Numbered from the stretch's first letter, positions 52,202 through 61,155 are shown. The stretch is DNA of 64,000 bases from Micromonospora violae (GCF_004217135.1 NZ_SHKK01000001.1:4960001-5024000); one strand, 5' to 3'. Made by a program: numbers and translations. Notes: generated by a model not told the origin, from the sequence alone.

Positions 52202-52338
52202 GACCGGGCAGAGCCGAGCCCGAGGGCACGACCCAACCGGACAAAGCCGGGACCGGAAGGCACGACCCAACCGGACAGAGCCGGAACCCGAGGGCACAAC
52301 CCCGACCGGGCAGAGCCCATGCCCGAGGGCACGGGCAG
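52202..52338. repeat. non-coding tandem repeat, about 34-bp unit
   Basis: Three to four imperfect units containing GAGGGCACGACCCAACCGG and ACAGAGCCGGAACCC-like segments lie between the recQ-type gene and the HxHP protein gene. No gene is supported in 52108-52408. Confidence 0.55.
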
Positions 52339-52408
52339 CGGCGCGGCACCGGACTTCGAGACCGACCCATCGACCCGTCCCGCTCCAGCCGGACTGAACG
52401 GCGCCGGG

Positions 52409-54565
52409 TCAGCCGGCCACGGCGAGGGCGAGCGGGAGCACGTCGGTCGCGCCGGCCCGGCGCAGCGCCCGCGCCACCAGCGTCATCGTCCAGCCCGAGT
52501 CGATCAGGTCGTCGACGAGCAGCACCGGGCCGTCCAGCCCGGCCAGCGCGTCGGCCAGGTCGGTCGGCACGGTGAAGGTGTCGTGCAGCGCGCGTACCCG
52601 TTGGGCGCTGTTGCCGCGCGGCCCGGCTGTCCCGCCGTGGCCGGCGGCGCTGACCTCGCCGAGCAGTGGCAGCCGGCCCACGGTGGCGATCCGTTCGGCG
52701 AGCGAGCCGAGCAGCCGGGGCCGCCGCCGGGAACCGACAGCTACCACTGCCACCGGCCGGCGGGGCCACGGGTCGTCACCGTGCGCCCACGCCTTCAGCA
52801 CCTCCACGACCGCGCCGGCGACGTCGTCGGGCACCGGCGCGTCCGGCGCTTCCGGGCCGACGAGATCCCGCAGCCGGCCACCCCAGCCGAGGTCGGAGAG
52901 GCGCCCGACGGCCCGGCCGGGCAGCGCCTGCTCCGCGGGGGCGATCCGGCCCTTGAGGGGTACGCCCACCGCGTCGAGCCCGGTCGGCCAGAGCTTCTTC
53001 GGCGCGATCTCCACGCCGGGTCGACCCAGGAAGGTCTGCGCGGCGGCGAGTGCGGCCGTCGACACGTCTGCGGCGAAGAGGGGGTCGGCGCACCTGTCGC
53101 ATCGGCCGCAGGCGGCCGCCCCGGTGTCGTCGAGGCGTTCCCGTAGATACCGCATCCGGCAGTCGGACGTTGTCGCGTACTCCCGCATGGCCTGTTGCTC
53201 GACGGTGCGTGCCTGGGCGACGCGGCGCAACCGGGCCTCGTCGTAGACCCACGGCTCGCCGGTGGCGAGCCACCCACCGCGCACCCGGCGGACCGCGCCA
53301 TCCACGTCGAGCACCTTGAGCATCAGCTCCAACCGGGCCCGGCGCAGGTCGACGAGGGGTTCGAGGGCCTGGGTGGAGAGCGGGCGGTCGGTGTGCAGGG
53401 CTGCCAGCACGGCGCGGACCTGCTGCTCGGGTGGGAACGCGAGCGAGGCGAAGTAGCGCCAGATCGCGGCGTCCTCGACGCCGGGCAGCAGCAGCACCTC
53501 GGCGTGCTCGACAGCGCGGCCGGCGCGGCCGACCTGCTGGTAGTACGCGATCGGTGAGGGCGGCGCGCCGAGGTGAACGACGAAGCCCAGGTCGGGCTTG
53601 TCGAAGCCCATGCCGAGGGCGCTGGTGGCGACCAACGCCTTGATCTTGTTGTCGAGCAGGTCCTGTTCTGCGGCCCGGCGGTCTGCGTCGTCGGACTGCC
53701 CGCTGTACGAGGCGACCGGGTAGCCCCGGGAGCGCAGGAACTCGGCCGTCTCCCCCGCTGCCGCCACGGTCAGCGTGTAGACGATGCCCGAGCCGGGCAG
53801 TTGATCCAGGTGGTCGGCGAGCCAGGCCAGCCGGTGCGCCGGGCTGGGCAGGTCGAGCACTCCCAGGCGCAGCGACTCGCGGTCCAGGGTGCCGCGCAGG
53901 ACGAGGGCGTCGCCGAGCTGCTCGGCCACGTCCTGGGTGACCCGGGCGTTGGCGGTGGCGGTGGTCGCCAGCACGGGAGTGCGTTCGGGTAGCTCGGCGA
54001 GGAACGTGCGCAGCCGCCGGTAGTCCGGCCGGAAGTCGTGCCCCCAGTCGGAGACGCAGTGCGCCTCGTCGACCACCAGCAGCCCGGTGGTGGCGGCCAG
54101 CTTCGGCAGGACGCCGTCGCGGAAGTCCGGGTTGTTGAGCCGTTCCGGGCTGATCAGCAGCACGTCCACCGCGCCGCTCTGGATCTCGGCGGTGATCTCG
54201 TCCCACTCGTCGAGGTTCGCCGAGTTGATGGTGCGGGCTCGGATGCCGGCCCGGGCGGCCGCCTCGACCTGGTTGCGCATCAACGCCAGCAGCGGCGAGA
54301 CGATGACCGTCGGCCCGGCGGGGCCGGCGTGCCCGGAGTCGGCAGGCCCGGCCTGGTCACGGTCGCGGAGCAGGGCGGTGGCCACGAAGTAGACAGCCGA
54401 CTTGCCCCAACCGGTGCGCTGCACGCAGAGCACCCGTCGCCGGTCGACGACCAACGCCTCGATGGCGCGCCACTGATCCTCGCGCAGCCGGGCCTGGTCG
54501 CCGGCCAGGCGGCGCAACACCGCCTCGGCCCGCTCCCGTACCGCTGCCCGCTCTGCTGTTTCCAC
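52409..54565 (-). CDS. RecQ-family DNA helicase fused to a phosphoribosyltransferase-like domain
   Basis: A 718-aa protein. VQRTGWGKSAVYF (Walker A, 49-56), VVDEAHCVSDWGHDFRPDYRRL (DEAH, 166-169) and ATSALGMGFDKPDLGFVVH form a RecQ helicase; CRMRYLRERL and CGRCDRC supply a Zn-binding region. The last 150 residues end with VLLVDDLIDSGWTMTLVARALRRAGA, the PRPP-binding loop of a type I phosphoribosyltransferase. ATP-dependent unwinding is expected; the role of the second domain is unknown. ATG start with GCAGAGCGGG upstream. Confidence 0.85.
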   Translation of the reverse strand: METAERAAVRERAEAVLRRLAGDQARLREDQWRAIEALVVDRRRVLCVQRTGWGKSAVYFVATALLRDRDQAGPADSGHAGPAGPTVIVSPLLALMRNQVEAAARAGIRARTINSANLDEWDEITAEIQSGAVDVLLISPERLNNPDFRDGVLPKLAATTGLLVVDEAHCVSDWGHDFRPDYRRLRTFLAELPERTPVLATTATANARVTQDVAEQLGDALVLRGTLDRESLRLGVLDLPSPAHRLAWLADHLDQLPGSGIVYTLTVAAAGETAEFLRSRGYPVASYSGQSDDADRRAAEQDLLDNKIKALVATSALGMGFDKPDLGFVVHLGAPPSPIAYYQQVGRAGRAVEHAEVLLLPGVEDAAIWRYFASLAFPPEQQVRAVLAALHTDRPLSTQALEPLVDLRRARLELMLKVLDVDGAVRRVRGGWLATGEPWVYDEARLRRVAQARTVEQQAMREYATTSDCRMRYLRERLDDTGAAACGRCDRCADPLFAADVSTAALAAAQTFLGRPGVEIAPKKLWPTGLDAVGVPLKGRIAPAEQALPGRAVGRLSDLGWGGRLRDLVGPEAPDAPVPDDVAGAVVEVLKAWAHGDDPWPRRPVAVVAVGSRRRPRLLGSLAERIATVGRLPLLGEVSAAGHGGTAGPRGNSAQRVRALHDTFTVPTDLADALAGLDGPVLLVDDLIDSGWTMTLVARALRRAGATDVLPLALAVAG

Positions 54566-54595
54566 CCGACATGTCTACCAGCGCCGCCCGTCATC

Positions 54596-54665
54596 CCGGT
54601 GTTGATCAAGAGGTTTGCGTCATTCTCGGGTCGAATCCTGACGCAAACCTCTTGATCAACACCGG
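54596..54665. repeat. perfect 27-bp-arm palindrome after the SDR gene
   Basis: Arms 54596-54622 and 54639-54665 (beginning CCGGTGTTGATCAAGAGG) are fully complementary with a 16-nt spacer. It lies 9 nt beyond the stop codon of the SDR gene and 30 nt before the recQ start, so it probably terminates SDR transcripts. Confidence 0.7.
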
Positions 54666-54674
54666 TGGACGTCA

Positions 54675-55421
54675 TCAGCGGCCGAGGACGGAACCGCCGT
54701 TCACGCCCAGGACCTGACCGGTGACATAGCCGGCCGCCGGGCTGGCCAGATAGCGGACCGCTTCGGCGATGTCGTCCGGCAGCCCAGCCCGCCCCACCAG
54801 GGTCGCCGCCACCCGCTTGGCGTGCCCCTCGGCGGTCATCCGGTCACCGAAGAACTCGGTCTCGGCGACGTACCCGGGGCTCACCACGTTGACCGTGATC
54901 TGCTCCGGACCAAGCTGCGCCGCCAGGTCGTACGCCCAACCGTGCAGGGCCGCCTTCGCCGCCGAGTACGGCCCACCGCCGCCACGCTGGGCGGCGATCG
55001 AACTGACCAGGATCACCCGCCCGCCAGGTCGACGCAGAGCCGGCCGCAGAGCCTCGGTCAGCAGCACGGCGGTGAGCACGTTGGCGTCCAGGTTGGCCCG
55101 CCAGTGCGCGGCGGTCCCGGCCAACGTGTCGGTCTCCCCGCCCAGGTAGCCGCCAGCGTTGTTGACCACCACGTCGACCGGCCGATCGCCGATCGCGGCG
55201 AGAACCGCGTCGAGCTGCTCCGGATCGGTCAGGTCCGCGGTCACGGGGAGGACGGCGTCGGGCCGCCCGCAGTCCGCGGTGATCTGCTCGGCGGCGGCCG
55301 TCAACACGTCCGCCCGCCGGCCAACGATCAGGACGTCGTACCCGTCCCGGGCGAGCACCCCCGCAACGGCCGCCCCGATCCCCGTCCCGCCCCCGCTGAC
55401 AACCGCAACCCGCGACTCCAT
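54675..55421 (-). CDS. short-chain dehydrogenase/reductase
   Basis: A 248-aa enzyme with the SDR pattern: VSGGGTGIGAAVAGVLA (TGxxxGxG), NNAGGYLG, catalytic Ser in VSSIAAQRGG, YSAAK (YxxxK) and a C-terminal VNGGSVLGR typical of the classical family. NAD(P)-dependent; substrate unknown. ATG 55421 has GGGGAGG at 8 nt; the longer frame starts inside palindrome E and is rejected. Confidence 0.9.
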   Translation of the reverse strand: MESRVAVVSGGGTGIGAAVAGVLARDGYDVLIVGRRADVLTAAAEQITADCGRPDAVLPVTADLTDPEQLDAVLAAIGDRPVDVVVNNAGGYLGGETDTLAGTAAHWRANLDANVLTAVLLTEALRPALRRPGGRVILVSSIAAQRGGGGPYSAAKAALHGWAYDLAAQLGPEQITVNVVSPGYVAETEFFGDRMTAEGHAKRVAATLVGRAGLPDDIAEAVRYLASPAAGYVTGQVLGVNGGSVLGR

Positions 55422-55442
55422 CCCTGACCTCCCCTTGTGAAA

Positions 55443-55515
55443 AACCCCGTCGATCATGACGTTATCGCCATTGAACACGGCGTGTCATGGCAGCAACATC
55501 ATGATCGACGGGGTT
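55443..55515. repeat. palindrome E
   Basis: Arms of 21 bp (55443-55463 and 55495-55515, one G-T mismatch), starting AACCCCGTCGATCATGA, flank a 31-nt spacer. It shares the inner GTCGATCATG with the A-D family but differs otherwise. It lies between livM and the SDR gene, on the 3' side of livM. Confidence 0.6.
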
Positions 55516-55525
55516 CAGTCGGGGG

Positions 55526-56623
55526 TTAGGGCCGAGGGCGGAGGGAGCGGGTCAGGTGGGACAGGCGGGGGGCCAGGCTGGTCAGGCCGCCGGGGAAGAA
55601 GTAGACGGCCAGGATGAACACCGTGCCGAGGACGAAGAGGGGCTGACTCAGCGGGCGGCTCAGGACGGCCGGCAGGTTGTCCACCGCGTCGCTGGTGCCG
55701 AAGGCGGTGAGCCGGTGGTCCAGGTACATGTAGAGGACCCCACCGAGCACCGGACCCCAGCGCGTACCCGGCCCGCCGAGCACCACCATGACCAGCAGCG
55801 ACAGCGTCAGCTCGGACGAGGTGATGTGCGGCGACGCGCCGCCGACGATCAGGACGTACACCACCCCGCCCGCCGACGCCAGACCACCGGCCAGGGTGAA
55901 CGCCACCAGCTTGTAGCGGTACGGGTCCAGACCGAGCACCCCGATCCGCCGCTCGTCGTCGCGCAGACCGGCGAGCACCCGCCCGGTCGGTGAACCGCTC
56001 ACCCGGTGCACCACGAAGACCACCAGCGTCAGGTACGCCAGCGCCAACCAGTACAGGTTGACCGTGTTGGTCACCCCCACCAGCCCGGCGGGCAGCCCGG
56101 ACACGTCCAGCGGCAGGCCCTCCTCACCGCCGGTGAGCCCGCCGAAGTCCCGGGCCACCAGGATCGCGCCCACCTGGGCGAAGGCCAACGTGACCATGGC
56201 GAACGCGATGCCCACCGTCCGCAGCGCCACCGCACCGAGCAGCGCCGCGAGGATGGTGCCGCCGGTGACGGTCAGCAGCGCCGCCTGCCACAGCGGCAGA
56301 CCGGCCCGGGTGATGAGGACGTCGGTGCCGTAGACGCCGGCGGCGAAGTACAGCGCGTGCCCGAAGGAGAGCATCCCGGTTCGGCCGAAGAGCAGGTCGT
56401 ACCCGGCCGCCAACCCGCCGAAGATCAGGCAGATGGCGAGCAGTTGCAGGGTGCCGGGTGAGTTGACCGGCCCCTCGAAGATCCCCGGCAGGGAAATCGT
56501 CGAGTACGGCAGGATCGCCAACACCACCAGCGCGACCAGCGGCAGGAACGGGCGGACCCGGTGCACCCGGCCTGGTCGCGGCGCGGTGGGTGCCGGTGCC
56601 GGGGTCACGTCGAGAAGCGTCAT
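55526..56623 (-). CDS. livM: branched-chain amino acid (or amide/urea) ABC transporter permease LivM
   Basis: A 365-aa permease with about 9-10 helices. The conserved LLFGRTGMLSFGHALYFAAGVY and the EAA-like DDERRIGVLGLDPYRYKLVAFTLAGGLASAGGV are present. It pairs with LivH to form the membrane channel. ATG 56623 overlaps the livH stop (ATGA). Last gene of the operon; palindrome E follows 10 nt after the stop. Confidence 0.92.
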   Translation of the reverse strand: MTLLDVTPAPAPTAPRPGRVHRVRPFLPLVALVVLAILPYSTISLPGIFEGPVNSPGTLQLLAICLIFGGLAAGYDLLFGRTGMLSFGHALYFAAGVYGTDVLITRAGLPLWQAALLTVTGGTILAALLGAVALRTVGIAFAMVTLAFAQVGAILVARDFGGLTGGEEGLPLDVSGLPAGLVGVTNTVNLYWLALAYLTLVVFVVHRVSGSPTGRVLAGLRDDERRIGVLGLDPYRYKLVAFTLAGGLASAGGVVYVLIVGGASPHITSSELTLSLLVMVVLGGPGTRWGPVLGGVLYMYLDHRLTAFGTSDAVDNLPAVLSRPLSQPLFVLGTVFILAVYFFPGGLTSLAPRLSHLTRSLRPRP

Positions 56624-57510
56624 GCCGTTGCCACCTTTCCGGCGATGCCCTGCGGACGCAGCAGCAGCACCACAGCCAGCAGCCCGACCACGCAGATGTC
56701 GCCCAGCCCGGACGTGCCGTAGTAGTTGACGAACTGCTGCACCAGCCCGACCACGACCGCCGCGTACGCGGAGCCGACCACCGAGCCCATCCCACCGATC
56801 ACCACCACGATGAACGCGAAGATCAGCAGTGAGCCGCCCTGCCCGGGCGAGACGGTGCCGAAGTAGACCCCGCCGAGCGCGCCGGCGAGCGCGGCAGCCG
56901 CCCCACCGATCGCGAAGACCAGGGTGAACGCCTTGCGGACGTCGATGCCCAGCGCGGTCACCATCTCCCGGTTCTCCACCCCGGCCCGGATCACCAGGCC
57001 GTACCGGGTCCAGCGCAGGAACGCCAGGATCGCACCGAGCACCAGCACCGCCGCGATGATCAGCAGCAGGCCACCGTTGGGCACCTGCGCGCCGAGGATC
57101 CCGGTCACCTGCCGGGTCCAGTCCGGACGCGGGAACGGCCGGGCGTCCGCACCCCAGGTGGCCTGGAGCAACGCCACCCCGGCCAGCGACAACCCGACGG
57201 TGACCAGCACCTGCTCGATGGTGCGGGAGTACAGCGGGCGGATCAGCACCAACTCGACCAGGATCGCGACCAGCGTGCCGGCGGCCACCCCGAAGGCGAC
57301 CGCGAACACGAAGCCGAACCCGTCCGGCCCGGCGCCCGGCAGGTTGCCCGCCGCCCACCAGGTGCCGTACGCGCCGACGCCGAGGAACAGCCCGTGCGCG
57401 AAGTTGAGCACGTCGGCCAGGCCGAAGACCAGGGACAGGCCGGAGGCGACCAGGAAGTACAGCGCCGCCAGGCCCAGCCCGGTCAACGCCAGCAGGATCA
57501 CGGTGCCCAT
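56620..57510 (-). CDS. livH: branched-chain amino acid (or amide/urea) ABC transporter permease LivH
   Basis: A 296-aa permease with about 8 helices; FGLADVLNFAHGLFLGVGAYGTW, MVTALGIDVRKAFTLVFAIGGAAAALAGALGG and IGGMGSVVGSAYAAVVVGLVQQFVN are LivH signature blocks. The ATG shares a base with the livF stop. Substrate is not predictable from the permease. Confidence 0.93.
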   Translation of the reverse strand: MGTVILLALTGLGLAALYFLVASGLSLVFGLADVLNFAHGLFLGVGAYGTWWAAGNLPGAGPDGFGFVFAVAFGVAAGTLVAILVELVLIRPLYSRTIEQVLVTVGLSLAGVALLQATWGADARPFPRPDWTRQVTGILGAQVPNGGLLLIIAAVLVLGAILAFLRWTRYGLVIRAGVENREMVTALGIDVRKAFTLVFAIGGAAAALAGALGGVYFGTVSPGQGGSLLIFAFIVVVIGGMGSVVGSAYAAVVVGLVQQFVNYYGTSGLGDICVVGLLAVVLLLRPQGIAGKVATA

Positions 57511-58238
57511 CAGTGCTTCACCTCCGCCGAGCCGACCCCGAGCAGCGACTTGGTCAACGCGGTCTCCAACAGCAGCTCACGGGCGTCACCGGTCCAGGCC
57601 ACCTTGCCGGCGGCCAGCACCACCGCGTCGCGGGCCAGTCGGCGTACCACCGCCAGGTTCTGCTCGACGAGGAGCACCGGCACCGACTCCGCGACCCGTT
57701 CCAACACCTCGGCCACCTCGGTCACCACCTTCGGCGCCAACCCCTTGGTTGGCTCGTCGACGAGCAGCAGCCGGTTGTCGTTGAGCAGCACCCGACCGAT
57801 GGCGAGCATCTGCTGCTGCCCGCCGGAGAGCGAACCGGCCCGTTGCCGTCCGCGCCGGTCCAGCTCCGGAAAGAGCGCGAAGACCTTGTCGTACGCCGGG
57901 CTGGTGCCGCGCCGCTCGGCGAGCCGCAGGTTCTCGGCGACGGTGAGCCCGGCGAACACACACCGGTCCTCCGGCACGTAGCCGAGACCGCCCCGGACCA
58001 GCCGGTGCGTCGGCCGGGCCAGCAGGCTCTGCGCGCCCATCCGGATGCTGCCGCGGACCTCCCCGGCGGGCGGGGTGAGGCCGACGATCGCGCGCAGCGT
58101 GGTGGTCTTGCCGACGCCGTTGCGGCCGAGCAGGACAGTCACGCCGGTCGGAGCGACCGTGAAGGACACCCCCTGGAGGATGTGCAGCCCGGAGATCCGG
58201 ACCGACAACTCCTCCACACTGAGGATCGGTTCCACCAT
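57510..58238 (-). CDS. livF: ABC transporter ATPase LivF
   Basis: A 242-aa ATPase: LLGRNGVGKTTTLRA (Walker A), LSGGQQQMLAIGR (signature), LLLVDEPTKGLAPKV (Walker B and D-loop) and VLLVEQNL (switch region) are present. Works with LivG as a heterodimer. ATG 58238 has GGGGAG upstream; the longer frame is a shadow. Confidence 0.95.
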   Translation of the reverse strand: MVEPILSVEELSVRISGLHILQGVSFTVAPTGVTVLLGRNGVGKTTTLRAIVGLTPPAGEVRGSIRMGAQSLLARPTHRLVRGGLGYVPEDRCVFAGLTVAENLRLAERRGTSPAYDKVFALFPELDRRGRQRAGSLSGGQQQMLAIGRVLLNDNRLLLVDEPTKGLAPKVVTEVAEVLERVAESVPVLLVEQNLAVVRRLARDAVVLAAGKVAWTGDARELLLETALTKSLLGVGSAEVKH

Positions 58239-58981
58239 CAGAGCGACTCCCCCAGGTAGGCCTCTTGCACGGTGGGGTTGGCCATCACCGTTTCCGGGGT
58301 GTCGCACGCCAGCAGTGCGCCGTGGTGCATGACGGCGATGCGGTCGGCCAACTCCAGGATGACGTCCATGTGGTGCTCGACCATCAGCACCGCCCGGCGG
58401 CTGTCACCGGTCAACGACTTGATGACGGCCACCAGCTCCGGTACGTCCTCGGCGCTGACCCCGGCCATCGGCTCGTCCAGCAGCATCACGCGGGGTTCAC
58501 CGGCGAGCAGCAGGGCGATCTCCAGCTTGCGCTTCTCGCCGTGGGCCAGGGTGCCGGCGAGCGCCGTACCCCGGTGGGCGAGGCCGACCCGGTCGAGCGC
58601 CGCGTCGGCGGCGGCGGCGACCTCGCGGTCGGCCGCCGCCCGCCGCCACAACGCCATCGAGCCCCCGCGGTGCGCCTGCACGGCGAGCCGGACGTTCTCC
58701 CGCACGCTCAGCGAGCCGAAGACCGAGGACGCCTGGAAGGTACGGCCCATCCCGAGGCGGGCCCGCCGATGCGGCGGAAGCTCCCCGATGTTCTGCCCGT
58801 CCAGGGTGATCCGGCCCTCCGTGGCCCGGCGCAGGCCGGTGATCAGGTTGAACAGTGAGGTCTTGCCGGCGCCGTTCGGCCCGATGACGCCCAGGAACTC
58901 CCCGGGCGCCACATCGAGGTAGACGCTGTCGACGATGGCGACCTCACCGATCCGCCAGGTCAGACCGCGGGTGGCGAGCAT
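58238..58981 (-). CDS. livG: ABC transporter ATPase LivG
   Basis: A 247-aa ATPase: IGPNGAGKTSLFNLITG (Walker A), LAHGEKRKLEIALLLAGEPRVMLLDEPMAG (signature and Walker B) and VEHHMDVILELADRI. Signature starts LAHGEK rather than LSGGQ, as is common in LivG. ATG 58981 is 2 nt after the livK stop; the longer frame to 59470 is rejected. Confidence 0.94.
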   Translation of the reverse strand: MLATRGLTWRIGEVAIVDSVYLDVAPGEFLGVIGPNGAGKTSLFNLITGLRRATEGRITLDGQNIGELPPHRRARLGMGRTFQASSVFGSLSVRENVRLAVQAHRGGSMALWRRAAADREVAAAADAALDRVGLAHRGTALAGTLAHGEKRKLEIALLLAGEPRVMLLDEPMAGVSAEDVPELVAVIKSLTGDSRRAVLMVEHHMDVILELADRIAVMHHGALLACDTPETVMANPTVQEAYLGESL

Positions 58982-58983
58982 GG

Positions 58984-60180
58984 TCAGCCCTTCATTGCCA
59001 CGGCCGGCGGCGCCGACTCGTCGCCGGTGAGGCTCTTCTGCGCGGTGGCCGTGAAGTCGGTCCCGCTGCCGGTCAGCTTGGCCTGGAACATCGGCTGGAG
59101 CAGCGCGTGGTCGGCCGCCCGGATGGTCATCTTGCCCTTGACCCCGTCGAAGCTCCAGCCCTCCAGCGCGGTGACCATCTTGTCGACGTCGTCCCCACCC
59201 TCCTGGACGGCGCGGACCACCATCTGGGCGGCGGCGAAACCGTCCGGGTGGAACAGGTCGATGGTGTTGACCTTGGCCTTCAGCGCCTTGCTGGCCTCGG
59301 TGTCGCTCGCGCCGTCGAAGTAGTGCGACAGGAAGGAGATCTTCGCGCCGGCCGCGCCGAAGGTGGGCCAGGAGGCGCGGATGTCCAGGCCGGTGACGAC
59401 CGTGGTGGACGAGAGCACGCCCTGCTGGTCGAGGGTCTGCCACATGGCCGGGGCGGTCGTACCCGCCCACGCCACGAAGAGCAGGTCCGGCTTGGCGGCC
59501 TTGATCTGGCTGGCGAACGGGGTGAACTCGGTGGCACTGGCCGGGGCCCGCACACTGCTCACGGTCGCGCCTGCGCCACCGATGACGGTCTTGACGGCCG
59601 CTTCGTTGGCGTCGCCGAACGCGCCGTCCTGGGCGAAGACCACGACCTTCTTGCCGGCCGGCTCGATGAACGACCTGGCGGTCACCACGTCCTGGTAGGA
59701 CTGCCGTCCGGAGCGGAAGGTGTACTTGTTCGCGCCGGTCACCGCGTCCGTGGCGGCCGGGCCGGAGATGAACAGGACCTTGTTCTGCGCCGCGATCGGG
59801 GCGACCTGGAGCGCCACACCGGAGGCGGTGGAACCGGCGATGATCTTCGTGCCCTTGCCGATCAGATCCTTCGCCGCGGAGACCGCCTTGGCCGGGTCGC
59901 CGGCGTCGTCGGCCTCGGTCAGCTCGATCGTGCGGTCACCGACCTTGCCGGTGCCCTTGGTGGCGTAATCCAGCCCCGCCTTGAACCCTTCGATGTACTG
60001 CTTTCCATAGCTGGCCAGCGCTCCCGACTGGGAGTACACCAGGCCGACCTTGACCGGCGCGGCGCTGTCGCCGCCGCCGGTGGCGGTGTCCTGCGGGCTA
60101 CCACAGGCCGTGGCGGCCAACGCCGCGGCCATCATCGTGGCGGCGGAGAGGAACACCCGCCGCGTCGTCCGGACCGTCAT
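58984..60180 (-). CDS. livK: branched-chain amino acid (or amide/urea) ABC substrate-binding lipoprotein
   Basis: A 398-aa periplasmic-binding-protein-type lipoprotein. Lipobox LAATAC with Cys 26, preceded by TTRRVFLS, which also fits a twin-arginine signal. The mature part has VKVGLVYSQSGALASYGKQYIEGFKAGLDYA and a C-terminal domain typical of the Leu/Ile/Val, amide and urea binding class. First gene of the operon livK-G-F-H-M. The ligand cannot be assigned from sequence alone. Confidence 0.92.
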   Translation of the reverse strand: MTVRTTRRVFLSAATMMAAALAATACGSPQDTATGGGDSAAPVKVGLVYSQSGALASYGKQYIEGFKAGLDYATKGTGKVGDRTIELTEADDAGDPAKAVSAAKDLIGKGTKIIAGSTASGVALQVAPIAAQNKVLFISGPAATDAVTGANKYTFRSGRQSYQDVVTARSFIEPAGKKVVVFAQDGAFGDANEAAVKTVIGGAGATVSSVRAPASATEFTPFASQIKAAKPDLLFVAWAGTTAPAMWQTLDQQGVLSSTTVVTGLDIRASWPTFGAAGAKISFLSHYFDGASDTEASKALKAKVNTIDLFHPDGFAAAQMVVRAVQEGGDDVDKMVTALEGWSFDGVKGKMTIRAADHALLQPMFQAKLTGSGTDFTATAQKSLTGDESAPPAVAMKG

Positions 60181-60397
60181 TGCGACTCCACATGAGGACT
60201 CGGAGGGAGAACTTCTTCGTGACGGCCCACGGTAGAAGTGACGTCACCCACGAGCTATGTGGCGGAAACACACAAGTAACAGGAATGAGGTGGCCGGGGG
60301 TTACAACGGGCCGCCCTACCATCCCCGACCCAGGCCTCCCGATAGCCTGGAGCGCCACCGGTGGAACGACCCATGTGTCTCCCCGGACCATCCGGCG

Positions 60398-60643
60398 TTA
60401 GCCGCACGGCCCGTCGTGGTCCGCCGGGCGCGGGCACCGCCGCCGACCGTCGAGCAAATGGTCACAGAAAACCCGATGTCGTACGCACTGAGCGTCCTCC
60501 TCCGACACCGTGGTCTCGGCCCGGTCCACGTCCGCGAGGAAACCCAGCGCGCGCGTTATCGCCCGCGCGAACCGCAACGCCCCCGGCAGATCAGCCGCCA
60601 CCACCGGCAGGTGCACCACGAAGCGTCCAATCGCCATGCTCAC
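60398..60643 (-). CDS. small cysteine-rich protein of unknown function
   Basis: An 81-aa protein with a helical N-terminal half and a C-terminal cysteine/histidine block: CVRHRVFCDHLLDGRRRCPRPADHDGPC-like segment (about residues 52-80). Four Cys and three His suggest a metal-binding tail. Two starts are possible, GTG 60643 or ATG 60637, the latter with GAGGG. It is divergent from the GntR gene at 60925 and may share its operators. Unknown family. Confidence 0.6.
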   Translation of the reverse strand: MSMAIGRFVVHLPVVAADLPGALRFARAITRALGFLADVDRAETTVSEEDAQCVRHRVFCDHLLDGRRRCPRPADHDGPCG

Positions 60644-60810
60644 CCTCGATCCGTTGCCCTGGAGGGCGATCCGGCGCGCGGGTAGGGGACGCGCACCGGA
60701 CCACCCGGCCCCACGCCCACAGCTTTCAACAGCGGCGGTACGAACGCGGAGCCCACCAGAGGCCCAAACTCCGGGGTTTGCCGAACCAACCAGAGCCGGA
60801 CACTCAGCAA

Positions 60811-60884
60811 CCTACACCAATTACTTGTGTAGGTCGATGGTGTGCGGCAGCGACATCGCAGCCTGTTGCAGTTATTGGTGCAGG
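60811..60884 (+). promoter_or_regulatory. two matching 23-bp operator-like sites before the small GntR gene
   Basis: Site 1 (60811-60833) has the dyad CCTACAC / GTGTAGG. Site 2 (60862-60884), on the opposite strand, matches site 1 as CCTGCACCAATAACTGCA against CCTACACCAATTACTTGT, sharing the CACCAATNACT core. They are 28 bp apart and end 41 bp before the start codon, so autoregulation by the GntR protein is likely. Confidence 0.55.
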
Positions 60885-60924
60885 CCGGCATGATCGAGGA
60901 GCCGAACCAGCCGGAGTCCTCACC

Positions 60925-61155
60925 ATGCCCACAGCAGAAGCGCCCTACCGACTCATCGCCAACGAGATCGCCGCGAAGATCAAGAGCGGCGAGTTGAAGC
61001 CGGGAGAGAAGCTGCCCTCCACTCGGGAACTCGCCGAAACCTACGCCGTGCACATGAACACCGCGTCGCGGGCGCTCTCCCTGCTGCACGACCGTGAGCT
61101 GATCATCGGACAGCCCGGGCGTGGCACCTACGTCGCCGAACAACCCCGCCGGTAG
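60925..61155 (+). CDS. minimal GntR-family (YtrA-type) regulator
   Basis: A 76-aa protein that is essentially only the winged helix: YRLIANEIAAKIKSGELKPGEKLPSTRELAETYAVHMNTASRALSLLHDRELIIGQPGRGTYV. There is no effector domain, as in the YtrA subfamily. GGAG lies about 9 nt before the ATG. Upstream operator-like dyads suggest self-control and possibly control of the divergent Cys-rich gene. Confidence 0.85.
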   Translation: MPTAEAPYRLIANEIAAKIKSGELKPGEKLPSTRELAETYAVHMNTASRALSLLHDRELIIGQPGRGTYVAEQPRR

